From positions 64,717,543 through 64,781,542 of the forward strand of contig OX235279.1 of assembly GCA_944472155.2 (NCBI GenBank): a DNA stretch of 64,000 nt. Direction: 5' to 3'. Source of the DNA: Trichobilharzia szidati (Eukaryota; Platyhelminthes; Trematoda; Strigeidida; Schistosomatidae). A model generated the notes under the pieces. That model was given only the letters and a program-made list of their open reading frames with translations. It did not search any database and was not told the DNA's origin. The first letter of the stretch is position 1. Every line of letters starts with the position of its first letter. Below, piece after piece: positions 20,056-32,258 of this stretch. The translations under genes and the position numbers were made by a program.

Positions 20056-23000
20056 CTGCAAAGAAAACAGTATTCACAATGAAAGTTAAAGTATTTTAAC
20101 AGAAAATTATGTTATATTTATACAAATATAACTAAACTGTCCACAAAGAGACAATGAATTGATGCAAATAAATAAAATTCGAATCCACTTTGAGAGCTTC
20201 ACCTTATATATATGCAGAAAACGGTGGTAAATTGCCAACATAGAAAAGTAATTTTGTTTCACAATATAGATACGAGTTAATGGATTGACTGACTAAATTA
20301 CTATTACGAATACCTTGAAGCATGAGTCCTAACTTATATGGAAAAATTATAGGTTATGTTTATTACATGGACTTTTGGGCACATTTCCTAAAGATCAAAA
20401 CAAACGCAGTCCCCAAAAATTATCGTTATCGCTTCATACAGAAAAATTGAGCTATAAACCACCAATCAATTTAAACGGAGAGTTAATAACTTATACTACA
20501 TATCACCCTTAATCAGTTCAAGGATTTACTCATGAATACAGAGAATAAATCGGATCTGTTTCAGTACTGTGTGTATTGCGCGCATTTCCTACGGTTGTAA
20601 TATAAAGAAATTTTTGCTTCTGCAAGTGGTAAATTCGGGGACCACATTAACACTATTTCACTCGTAACCTAGCTCGATGGTAAATTTGCTCAAAATAAAA
20701 CCTTGCGTTTAAGAGTAACAGTTCAATCAGCTAAGCTTCACAGTGAATAGGAAACAAGTAAAATTTGTAAAATCATATTCAAATAAACAGAGGCATGTGA
20801 GTATACGGAAAAACCAACTGGAATATTGCCAAAATTTCTCAAGATGAAGCTACAATGCTGTTGCACCATTATGACCACTTTTGGACAATAAACGATTACT
20901 GGTCACAATAAAATTTTGAATACGCTATCCAGGTAACAATAATTGACAACTTCATACTTTACTGGTATTTTTGGCTCGCGTATATCAAATTGTTTTGAAT
21001 CAAACCGTACTTTAGTTATGATCTTGCAAGAAGATAAGGGTGTAAAACATATACTAGTCACAGCTACCTCATTTGACATGCCTTTCTCACCCAGTGTGCC
21101 ATACCGTCCCTACACGGTTCAATCAAATGCGAACACACGAAAACATATAGCACTACAGTAATGAATAACCTGAAATAAAACTTAGACATACCATAGCAAC
21201 TGGAGGCTCTTTGAGTTTATCGCTTGGGACTTTCCCCCAATCCATTTCAATAGCACCAGTATCCCCAGGAGAGCATGGCATTAGAAGATCACCAACAACT
21301 TTCGATGGATTAGTAGGACTAGGACCACACACCTTTGGAATGAAAATAATGCTTGCTTATGAAGTCATAAAACCAATCCTTCAAGATATATGATAATTTA
21401 AATTTAAAACCAAATGATTTTATTTACAGCCAGCTCATAGTGTGGATTGGTTGACATGTTTATAGAGTTGAAATATAATGGATTGATATAAGACTAAGAA
21501 TCCCTACTAGTCATCATTCACCAGTGAGTGCAACATATACAATATCAACAGAATAGTCTCTGAAACAATCTGTGAACATACACTTTCAATGTTGATTGAA
21601 AATTTTAATGATTTCAGAATTTACTATCATTGTCAATACTAACCGAATATTATCTCTGCAAAAGTAGAGACTCAAGATACTTATAGTGATGCCATTTAAA
21701 AATATTTGGTACACGCTACCAGACATCATTATTACATATACGCAGTCACGAAAAATATCAACCTATATTATAGAACTTACCTTAATGGTGATTGAGATCA
21801 TACAGTAGCAAGCATCACATTAACTTGTTTTCAAGACCCTTGATATATTATATCATTATCATTCGTTATTTGTACTACGAGTGGGAGATAGGGGTTTAGC
21901 GGCACATCAACATTGCACTCGGTTCTCTGTCGTCACTTTCAACTGACTTCACCACTGCCTATAAGCCTTCATTTCCTCTTCACATGATCTTCTACACATC
22001 ACCCTCAGACCCACGCTCAGCCCTTTGGGTTCCACTGGATGGTTTGGTATGTGATACCACCACCCAACGGTCTCTTCAGGAGGCAACCAGTTCATTTCCA
22101 TTCCCTTCTGTTTATTTTTGGGTAATACGTTCTCAGTTGGTTGGCTGACTGCTGGAGTTCCTTGTTGTTTATTCTTCTTGGCCGGCTGCCATTTGATTTT
22201 CAGCATCGAACCAACTGTCGCGTTATCTATCAACAATAGTCAGTATGATCACGGGGGATAAGAGGTACGTTTGTCTTAGTCCCGTTTACTATTCAAACGC
22301 TTAAATGAGCTCTCTTTTGTGAGTCACGTGGTGTGCGGCATTAATATTACCACAGCTGTTGAATGAGGTTCATAAATGTTTGCGGCACTTCATTCCGTAG
22401 TATTAAAGCAGTTTCTAAATTACTTTGACGTTGATCGTGAGGAAGACCTTCTAAAAGTTATTGAAGTTGAGGTAGACAGTCGACTACCATACTAGGTTGT
22501 TGGGATGTGTGTGTAGCATCGCAATTTGGTCCGAAAATGATCTGTTTTTCCTGAAATTAGCTTATTCCGGGCATAGTTTTGCATCCAAAGCAGCTTTTAG
22601 ACTTCCCAACACGATGCCGCTTAGTATTTTCTTTGAGGTGGCCAGCAGTATGGTGTAGTGCTGCTTCTTGTATAGGCTTAAGTCACCCTTCTTTGGTAGC
22701 CCGATTATTATTATTGTTCCCTTGGGTTCTGAGTGGAACATAGCACTTCAACAGCACGTCCCCACTTCGTTCTATTTTCTGCGGTCTTCTTCAGCTTCCC
22801 CAACGACTGCCCATAACCCCTAATCTTCTCGCACGATCTCCTCCATGTCAACCTCAGACGCCCTACTCGTCTTTTCCAATTCAGGTTTCACTCGAGGACC
22901 TGGTGTGCCTTTCTTCTAGTCGACAAGTAACTCTGGTTCTTTCTACACCTTCTGTAATGGTAGTGTGAACAGGTCCGCTGAGGTCTCTGAATCCGTTTTA

Positions 23001-26000
23001 AGTGCCTCTGGGGACTACATCTGGTCCTTCGGTTTTGAGTAACTTTGTGGTCTCCAAGACTTCGATTTTCGACAGATAGTTGGCGTTCACTCACAGTTCT
23101 GTCTCTTCTGGTGGTACTTACGGATGAATTGTAGGTGGTAGTCAATTTAACAGTCTACTGAAGTGATCACTCCAGTGTCTCCTCTGTTCTGCCTTTTTTT
23201 AATTGAGTTCTCTTCACTATCTTTCACTGGCTTTACATGTGTCTTTCCAAATAGTCACCTGGTTATCTGATAGTGTTGTGAGGTCTTTCTCACCTTCAGG
23301 CTGATGTGCTTTAGTCGCCAGTGTCGTAAAGGCGGCTGATATCTTAAATACTTGATACTCTTGATTAGTTTTGAAAGAGCGAGAATGAATATATCTGCAG
23401 GACAAAGAGGGCACACTTTTATTTCACGGTCTTTCTTCAGCTGCTAACAGCCTAAAAATGACATTGTCAATGTAAGCGAACTTCACAATTATTTCAACCC
23501 AAACGCTATCTAACAATTTTTAGCACAGTATGGGAACAAGAGGCATTAATTCAAACCAGAGTTCATTTATACATAATATGACAGTAAGTTCAAGAGGAAG
23601 GGATGTGATTGAAAAGACATGGTCAGTAAAAGTGAAGTTACTTGTTTGTTTACGTAAAAGTAATGAAATAAAAGACGAGCTTTTTTGAGGCTGATATTTA
23701 TTCAAACGTATTCTCCACTGAGTTTTCTTCCTATAGTGAAATCTTGCTTGCCTAAACGTCATAGGTTGTACATTTGAAATTCATAAAACCAATTCCAGAA
23801 ACTAATTCTAAACGTCGACCGCTTATATCATTTTGAATCCAATATTTATAAGTGGGTGAATCAGCAAATGGAATGAGCATCCACTGTAACATAAAATGTT
23901 ACTTCAAAATCGCGATCAACATACAACTCAACAAAACAGTTATTTAACAATACTGAAGATAACTATCGACCAGCCACACACAAATATCAATCGAACAGAA
24001 TTCCAATTCACAGTGATGCGATAAGGCTACAGATCACTCAACAAGCTAAATAGAGTAAGAGAAATATTTCTTTACTGAAGAGAGAAAATCCTTTTTCCTA
24101 TGGACTACTAAATCAATAAAAGCGAAATTCGAAAGAAAAGAAATTCCTTTCATTACCCATCAAAAACCCACATTCGCAATGTTTCGCTTGATGACAACAA
24201 TATAACATATTTGCAAATGAATGCAGACATAACAGTATAAAAAATAACGTATAAAATCCAGAAGACATACTCGTTTAAAGTGTGTTGAGGTATGAACCTT
24301 TCTTACAGGCATCATTAAAGCCTCACGGACGACAACGGATATATCTGCACCAGAATAACCTGCACTTCTTGCACCCAATTCAATAAAATCTTTTTCTGAT
24401 AAAGAGTGCGAAGTGGTACCCAAATTTGACTTGAACATAGTTATACGTTCAGCGGTTTCAGGAAGAGGAATATAGATACGTTTCTCGAAACGACGGCGTA
24501 TGGCAGAATCTAAAGTCCAAGGAGTATTTGTAGCTGCCAATACAAGGACATTCTCATTATTTGAGCTAACACCCTAAAAGATCAATAAGAAAGGAAAATG
24601 TATATAGCGGAAACAGACTTAAAACAAACAGAAAACAGCTGGATTTGAAAACTCCTTAAAAATAAACTAAGGGGAAGTTATACAAACGTTCACTTATCGT
24701 AGGTATACATGTTATTAATTTACCAGTCAGCTATTGACCACTAGTATTCATGAGTGGCACCGTTAAGCGATATCACTCTTCGGGAAATAAATACATTGTC
24801 AGAAATAAGGTATACTACCTCTTCTCCCTTTCCATTTATGCATTAGTTAAGAAATAAGGGACATTATTACTAAGTGAAGATAGTCAACAAATACCTAAAC
24901 TCAGAGTGCATCAGACAATTGCCGTCTCCATCCTGAGTTACAAATCTCCATTTCATAGTTATAAACTAATGCTACAAACATGCTATGACTAGCCAACTTA
25001 GAAGATGAGCACTTTCATGGAACTAAATTTGAGTGACAAGAATTATGTAAACAAGCGTAGATACACCTCTATTTAGACTAAAATAAGCAGCATTGTAACT
25101 TGAGATAATAAGAAACTGACTAGATAAAGCCACACGAAGACATTACAGTCTTTGTTTTTTCGAAACGCCGTTATTTCTCACTGGTTATTTAAACAGTCCC
25201 TCCAAAATGCAAACCTAATACTTCCAAGATAAGATACCAAGAGACTTTCTAATTGCACTAATACAATATTCTCGACGTTAAACAGGAATATATATATATA
25301 TAGGAAGTTAGTAAAAACCACGTTTCGTTTCACTTCAGCACCTGGTAACCAATAGGGAAAGGTTGATCTAAATCTTTCTATCGATCTCCAACTGCGAATA
25401 CCATTCACGTATATCTTAATAAACCGTTTTGAGTTTGACTAGCAAAATATAAATCATAGCATATGACTTGATAGTTGTAGTTCCTGACTGCCATAAAACC
25501 TACCTGCATCTGAATTAAAAACTCGGTTTTAATCCGTCGTGTAGACTCCGACTCGTTATCATTTCGTGACCCACAAAGTGAGTCAACCTCATCGATGAAT
25601 ATAATGCTTGGTTTTTGCTCTCTAGCTATCGTAAATAGTGACTTCACCAATCTTTCAGATTCACCAAGCCACTTGCTAACCACGTCTGAACTTGAAACAG
25701 ATAGGAAGGTTGAATTGTTTGCTTCTGTTGCGACAGCTTTGGCCAGAAATGATTTGCCAGTTCCAGGAGGCTTAATTTTCAAATGGGAAATACCATTATT
25801 TAGCAACTACGAACTTGGAAATCAAGAAAATGCTAACTATAGTATACGAAACAAACACTAAGATACCAAGAAACTAACCGGCAAAAAACTTTTATCGATT
25901 AACATCTTAAAAATATTAGGGACCATAACAAGAAAAAATGACGATTCACCCTAGGCAGTTTATTTGAACTTTAAATAACTAAACCAACTATTTCGACGGT

Positions 26001-28878
26001 AAACGGTCGATAAGATTTTATAAATTTAAGTTCACTAAGCGAATAAGTGACAAAACACAATATTCCACAGCCTATACATAAACCATAGAAGTATGACGCA
26101 AGTAAATGCTTGACAGGGAACGCAGCTGCGGTCCACGATGTCATCCAAATCTAAACCAAAGTTTGTGATACACAATCAAAATAAATAAATAGTCACTTCC
26201 AAGTGCTAACACCAAGTTTTATGAATTAAATTGAATGCACAAGATAATGAGGTGGTAAAATAATGCTGAAATCATTTGATACCCGTAGAGAAGAAAAGGT
26301 ACGAGTTTCTCATTAGGACCTTAGGGATCATGAATACTGCTCACTAACAACTTCCATTTTCCACTAAGTGAAAACCCTTTATTATAGTTTTGTATTGATG
26401 AGTACCTGTGTATTCCAAGTATGCCACCTACTCTACTCACTCTCTATCAGGTACTTTGAAGGGTGTCAGGAAGTTACAAATTTTTCGCGCAAACTGAAAG
26501 TAGTTTACTAGCCATTTTAGAGTTTTCAAGTGCAGCTAGTGTTTTTTTTAGATCCTCTGCTAGACTAAAACTTCACTCTGTATGATAATCCTAAGTAACA
26601 CTAAATACATATGTACGGTAGGATGGATTTACGACGTATGCAACTGGGAACGTTTTAGTATATTGTATGAAGCATTCTGCAAAATTCTTGAATAGCGGGA
26701 CGACGGATTAAGCTGCAAAGAGAAATGAATGATCCTTGTGAAACAATGCAGAAAGTAAGAAATGAAGACAAAGGAAGCAGAATATTAGGAACTTATGAAT
26801 TGAAATTTCAATGTGTGCTTCTTGTACTTTGCCATAACTACACATCCTTCTGACGGATAAAAAAATCTACCACCAAAAATACTGCGTTCTAAAGTTGCAG
26901 ATTAAAAGCTTTGTTAAAAACTAGAATGTTCTAAGCTTTGGTGGAACTAACCAATTACAACTGAGGATACAACCATAAATATAAGCACTCTGTTTATCTC
27001 AGCATTGTATATGACTAAAATACACAACATGAATGAGTGAAATGGTATTATCAAGAGTTAAAATGCTTGAAAACGAGTATGTGATACAACTTACACCATA
27101 CAAAAGGATGCCTCTCCAAGGAGTACGCTTTCCAGTGAACAAATGAGGAAATTTGATAGGCAAAATTACTGCCTCTTTTAGAGCTTCCTTTGCTGACTGC
27201 AAGCCAATAACGTCATCCCAGCTGATATTAGGCTTCTCAGTCACTATCGCTCCTTGTAACTGAGTCTGGAGACGAGAACTTTCACCATCTTCTTTGTCGG
27301 AATCATCACGCTTCTTTTCCTTCGTACCACCGGAGTTAGCCTCCTATAAAAAATGAATCTCGAACAAATTTCATAGACTTACGGGAGTAAATCATACAGA
27401 CGCTAAAACACAAACACTCAACCAAGTTATACTTTCCAAGAGCGAGGATAGAAAAGCAATTGTAACTTATTTGTCATGAGCTGAAAACATTTGGATAACT
27501 TTATACAAATACAAACCTTTATGTTGGTCAGTTTGAAAAATATGGTACCGACCAGCGGCTTTTAGTGATAACCAAATGGTATTCGGAACCCACAAAGTAG
27601 TTTCCGGGTTTTTGGCCTACCTAATTGTCACTTCATGGACAGTTATAGTGTTTAATAGATAAAATACCATGCAAAGACATTCATAATACAATTGCCGAAA
27701 TACTGAATATATCACCACAGTTCTGCCTTAATGTGAGCACAACGTATTAGACAATACATATATATATACATATATATTTCATTTTTTATTTTTTGATTAC
27801 AGTTTGATGCCACACCGTATTTCCAGTACAAGTATGCAATTTTCAGCATGGATATCGGTAGCCCGAATTTTGCAGGCCGACCATAGATATCTGGTGTGAC
27901 GGCAGGGGATCGAACCCCGGATCATGTGAATGGTCGGCGAGAGTCCTAACCACTGTGCCACCGACGCCACTAAGCAATCGTTTAGGACAAACTGGTTAGG
28001 ATAATTTGACGCTGGAAAAGTATCAGGTGACTGTACATAGCTTTTAAAGACCTATACGAAGTAATAAGCAGTTATATAAGAACTGAACAACCAACGGGGA
28101 TAACTATTACTTGAACAAAGTATCTACTGCCTAACAAGCAATATACAACAGTGATATATAAGCCACAGGAATTAACATGAGGCGGGCGTCCGCACCAGCT
28201 GACTTGGGGAAGTACCTATCACTTTGCATTACCACTACCAGCAACATTTCTGAAGTCTTTTATTCAAGGGTTGTATTTGTATCAAGCCTAAAGGAGCGTG
28301 TAAATTCCAGTACACCACAGATCAAGGATTGTGATCCCGCTTAATCCTTATTATTCCAAGTTACTTTTACCCTCATTCGATTCTCATTTACTGTAGTTTA
28401 TTTCAACTTCTCTCAGTGCTTATACGGGATATACCAACTTGAGCTATCTCACTTCTGCACAAAAACCTCTGTTCAGTTTAGAATGAAGACTGACCGATCT
28501 TACCATGACTTAACGTACTACAGTCCTTATTAAAAAAATATGACAATTTAAGAAACAAACGTACGGCTTTTTCCCGAGCTTTCGAGGCCATATACTTTTT
28601 TATCTGTTCAGCCCTGTCCAGATAACGAGAGCAGCTGGTCTGAATAGACTCTTTTGCTCTGTCACTTGGAGCCTCATCTGAAAAATGAATCCAGTATATA
28701 CGAAAGACATACATTTTATTGCGTGTATGAAGTACTCGATTGCATGCTCATATAATCGTAACGCCTCTTCATAATTCTTCGCCTTATCCTCGGCTGTGGC
28801 ACGAGTGACCAATTCTATGCCTTTCTAAAAAAGTACAGTGATATGAATAAGTGCTGTTATCCTCACATTGAGAGACAT
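19951..28878 (-). CDS. VPS4: VPS4, ESCRT-III disassembly AAA ATPase (8 exons)
   Basis: Exons (minus strand, high to low): 28878-28867, 28824-28713, 28677-28565, 27343-27095, 25770-25504, 24573-24271, 21332-21192, 20055-19951. Together they are 1302 nt, 433 codons plus stop, with GT-AG introns and no frame break; human VPS4A/B are 437 and 444 residues. Domains: N-terminal MIT three-helix bundle (about residues 3-75, [17 protein letters not shown]), charged linker, then the AAA cassette with Walker A GPPGTGKS (162-169), Walker B IIFIDE (218-223), sensor-1 Asn (about 267) and arginine fingers in AIRRRFEKR (277-279). The beta-domain segment [13 protein letters not shown] and C-terminal helix [11 protein letters not shown] follow. 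VPS4 hexamers pull apart ESCRT-III polymers in endosomal sorting, cytokinesis and membrane repair. All catalytic residues are present, so it should be functional. Confidence 0.97.
21192..21332 (-). CDS. VPS4: VPS4 exon 7 (beta domain)
   Basis: 47 codons from [11 protein letters not shown] through [18 protein letters not shown] to KLKEPPVAM. This is the region that forms the beta domain binding the LIP5/Vta1 cofactor in characterised VPS4 proteins. Confidence 0.95.
21885..23390 (-). mobile_element. Old RTE-clade LINE in VPS4 intron 6
   Basis: On the same strand as VPS4. Reading from 23390 down: [20 protein letters not shown] (linker), an eroded LNRPPPTxxP stretch, the [10 protein letters not shown] block, and LVDWKKG-like sequence near 22915. 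A different insertion (22703-22906) follows, then [26 protein letters not shown] and YLNFNNF. After a large internal deletion come the C-terminal [14 protein letters not shown] and [12 protein letters not shown] blocks, ending near 21885. Many stops and frameshifts; inactive. It lies wholly inside the 2938-bp intron. Confidence 0.8.
22703..22906 (-). mobile_element. RTE 3' end nested in the older RTE copy
   Basis: About 200 bp of an RTE 3' terminus, ending in GTTCCACTCAGAACCCAAGG and an (AAT)-type tail (22703-22715). It sits precisely between two adjacent RT coding blocks of the surrounding element, so it inserted later. About a dozen bases of the host element are missing at the junction. Confidence 0.8.
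24271..24573 (-). CDS. VPS4: VPS4 exon 6 (sensors, arginine fingers)
   Basis: 101 codons: [20 protein letters not shown], then [25 protein letters not shown] and [11 protein letters not shown]. Phase 0 at both ends; donor GTATGT. Confidence 0.96.
25504..25770 (-). CDS. VPS4: VPS4 exon 5 (Walker A and B)
   Basis: 89 codons beginning [18 protein letters not shown], through the pore-loop region [12 protein letters not shown], to Walker [17 protein letters not shown] and [12 protein letters not shown]. Both ends are in phase 0. Confidence 0.96.
27095..27343 (-). CDS. VPS4: VPS4 exon 4 (linker and start of AAA domain)
   Basis: 83 codons. A charged linker ([12 protein letters not shown]) leads into [20 protein letters not shown] and [20 protein letters not shown]. 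It stops exactly after the first Gly of Walker A (LLYG) before GTAAGT. Confidence 0.95.
27779..27967 (-). mobile_element. tRNA-derived SINE (copy 2) in VPS4 intron 3
   Basis: Same family and strand as 12411-12603. The head begins GCGTCGGTGGCACAGTGG (A box), with B box GGTTCGATCCC near 27915-27905. The body with ATCTATGGTCGGCCTGCAAA and an A-rich tail next to a TA-repeat tract follow. A small deletion has damaged the 3' acceptor strand (CCGTCAC), so this copy is more decayed in the tRNA-like part. Confidence 0.85.
28565..28677 (-). CDS. VPS4: VPS4 exon 3 (MIT helix 3)
   Basis: Completes the Tyr codon and encodes [15 protein letters not shown], then [14 protein letters not shown], the third MIT helix. 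It ends in phase 0 at EKA before GTACGT. Confidence 0.93.
28713..28824 (-). CDS. VPS4: VPS4 exon 2 (MIT helices 1-2)
   Basis: Encodes [20 protein letters not shown] and the [13 protein letters not shown] helix. It ends with one base of a Tyr codon before GTATGT. A 35-bp intron (28678-28712) separates it from exon 3. Confidence 0.93.
28867..28878 (-). CDS. VPS4: VPS4 exon 1
   Basis: Only 12 coding bases (MSLN) before a GTGAGG donor. This ATG was chosen because it gives the short leader expected before the KGIELV helix of the MIT domain and splices in phase. The 42-bp intron (28825-28866) ends in a T-rich tract plus AG. Confidence 0.85.
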
Positions 28879-31800
28879 CCAAAATCCGAAGGTTAAGGGA
28901 AGAAGATTGAATTACCCACACTTGTGCCGCTGCAACTGGTATTAAATTAACACTTTGTTCAATAAACGGCTGTGGTACTATTCTGTGTTTCAATTCACCG
29001 CAAACAAAAGTTTTAAACACTAAGTAGTTATGAAATCTTCAAGCGAATTATGCAGTATAAACTGTCTGCATCGCAATACGGTATATCTTAATCTAGATGC
29101 CCTTGCAAGGCAACTCAAGTGGAAACATTAAGTTATTTTTATTATGTTTATATTACTTGTCTTGTTTCATGTTCACAGCATGACGTAGGTGGATTCATGG
29201 GCCAACAAGAAGAGACCAGTGCTACTGAAAGAAGCCTTGACACGCAATTCTATTGAGTAGCAGGTTGAATATATAGTATTTGAACATGTTTTAGTTCCTA
29301 ATCCTAACGCTACATGTTTAATACAATAACTCTGGGTGTCTTTCAAAGCTGAAGCTCCCAAATTCAAGCAGTGATGATGATCTGATGATCAGTCAGGCAT
29401 TATTTAAATACGCCTTACAATCATAAAGCTGCTTTTATTTCTTATTATAGGCTATGGATTGAGTTATCCTGTAGCATTCAGGTTTGGAGAGGTTAGTGGC
29501 TTTTACTCAACTTGATTTCAGGCTTCTAACCTCCTCTGCGATTATTTACACACCAATTTGGTTATATTACAGGACTTTCTTATTTTTGAACAGACCAATG
29601 CTTCGCCTACCATTCTCTAATTATAGTGCTTATATTGGCGCTGAAGTGTTCGACTGATATTCACTTGGTTGTTACTTCCACTAAGTGGCACGCGTGCACA
29701 GTCTCGCCGGAATTCATGTGTGCTTTCTATCGTAAAGGTGAATCTTAATCAGATGGAATGATGTTCTACGTCACGAACCCTCAAATATTTTTCTATTGCG
29801 TGAGAAGTAATTGGTTTGCAGTATGTCACACAGAAGATTCTCGAGTGCTTATAAAAGTGGTGTCTAAAGTCAACCCACTTACATCTAAAAAGTGAACTAT
29901 GTGCTTTCGTCGTTGCCAAAAATTATTCGTTCTGACCACATATATAGAGATTAACGGGTGGGTTTGTAAAACATAGGAAGCCTGAGAAGGAAAGCGACAT
30001 CTGTATCAAATTTCTGCATAGTTATGAAATGGTTGCAAACCCATTTTCTGTGCCGTATATGGTCTTCATACATGTTTTTATCAACCAAGAAATTATATAT
30101 CTCTCGCGATGCCTCTCAATTTGGTTATGCAGCAGTGGCTTACACTAGACATAAACGCCTGCTGTCACTTTATTATTAGGGTACAACCTCCTGAAGTTCA
30201 AACAGTACCAAGGTTTAAAATGACTGCAGCCGTCTAGGCTATCTTGGGTTTTTTGTCACGATCAGAAATGGACGTTAGTTTTTTAGAGGTGACATATAGG
30301 ACTGATTGGAAAATTGTCCTTCACTACATTACTAAGACGAACAGTCAGTTTAAGACATTCTTAGCTAATCTAGTCTCGACTATTCAAGAACGTACATAGT
30401 TTTCCTATTGGAGACATGTGCCCCCGAAGGAGAGTGTTTCATATTTTGTATCTGGTGGAGTGCTATTTAGGGATAAATATCTCAAGGTATGGCTCGAGAC
30501 CTTCATTCCTAAGTCGGCCTAAAGCTAATAGCATGAGACATGACCATGAAACCAGGTGGCAGTCAAACAGTGATAAATTCTATATGTATAATAGATATCA
30601 TCTTTACTGACCCTGGATTAAGTCATGTTTTATGTTACTTCTCTGGCTGGAACAGGTTGCTGAAGACAATACCTTGGCCCGATTCACCACATCTTAAATT
30701 CCGTTGCTGTTAAAATTAGTTATTTCGTTTGTTTTGAAAGTTTAAACCACCAGGTCAGTTCATTCATTTAATTTTAATTTTTTCATACGTTGGATTCATG
30801 CATGGTTACAGTGCTTTAGTTGTTTTTCAGAGGTTAATGAAATAGTGCTGTGTAGAAGCTTAAAAATTATTCACATGAAAATGTTTGGGCAGCAGAAGCT
30901 GCTGTTTCCAATTCGTTCGTTGGTTGCCGTTATTGTTGCTGACTCAGTTGGTTTCTTAAGACGTAGAAATCTGGAAAAACAATGTCTTCCACGTTCATGT
31001 TTACGGCATGCAACAATCTGCAATTCAGTCTGGTGAAGAGAGTACGATCAGAGTTAGTATTAGCAGTGTTTTTGATGAACACATTATACCTGGAGAATTT
31101 AGAGCCTGGATTGAAGTTAAAAAGCTTTGAAGCTTTTTGGAGAAGGTGAGTATACCATCAATGTGTCTGATATAAGTTAACGAACACCCAATATATTGTG
31201 AGAGAATCTGAATAAAACTAGGATGAGCCCCATGTGAAGTATGAATCTGTGTTGTTTGTATGTACTGAAAGTCAATCAGAAACCTCTAAAGGGTAAGTGT
31301 TACCAGTGGTTAATAGTACCTAATATACTACATCCAAATACATGAACTAGAATTGTCTGCAGTCTAGCAAATGTCATCAGCCATTCAATATGTTGCAAAA
31401 GGACTTAGAAAGCGGATAGCATAAGATTATCTGGTGGGTGAACGAATTGTCCTAAATAAAGGTGAGACTTTAGTTAGCAAGCATAATGATTCAGAATGTG
31501 GTCTACAATCTGTGGTTTAGGTTATAACTATCTGAGACTGTGATTTACATTCGGGGTGAAAATATTGGCTGAATAAAAATTGCTTGTTTCAGTAGGAATA
31601 GCGAATTTCTTACATTTCGGAAGTTTGTAATTTCTCGACGGGTATAATCACGGGATGTCCATGATTTTTAGGAAAACTTTAAACGAATTTTTCTTGAACA
31701 AATGCTCTTCTTTTTCTTGGCGAAACATTTGTTGACACCATTAGACGAATAGATAGCATCTAAGAACCGTAGTCACTATGCTTCGGACTGATATCACGCG

Positions 31801-32258
31801 TCTAACTGTCATAACCCTATGGATACAGCTTTTTCCTCATGGTACATTACAACAACTAGAAATCATAAGCACACCGTCTTCGGTAAATTAATTTTTCTTC
31901 TTAAGTGACCGCAAATATGAGTCATTTGAGGGGATGGAATAAATGCCTCTAAACGCTTTATTGGAGATTAGGATATATTTACTTTTTCGATTAGGAGACG
32001 ATCTTTTACCAAAGAAGTTCTCAGGATGTCCACTTTTACTTTGTAATTCGAGGATAACGTTAAGTTGCTCACTAAGGTAGTAGCAACAGGAGATTGTCTT
32101 CAGGGGGGAACTATTTTAAGGTAGCTTTAGGTAATGCGTCACAGAACTAAGCAGTGTACATTGTTTGTGTCTAAATATATTAAACGTTGTATAACTGGTC
32201 AAATCGTAGTTCTCACATACTAGTTAGTCTTATAAATAATAAATGTACCGTACACGCG
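28879..32258. other. Region upstream of VPS4, no second gene recognised
   Basis: The first few hundred bases must include the VPS4 promoter and 5' untranslated region, but I see no defining motif. The rest is AT-rich with only short unmotivated frames (for example 30416-30610 and 30845-31036). Confidence 0.5.
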
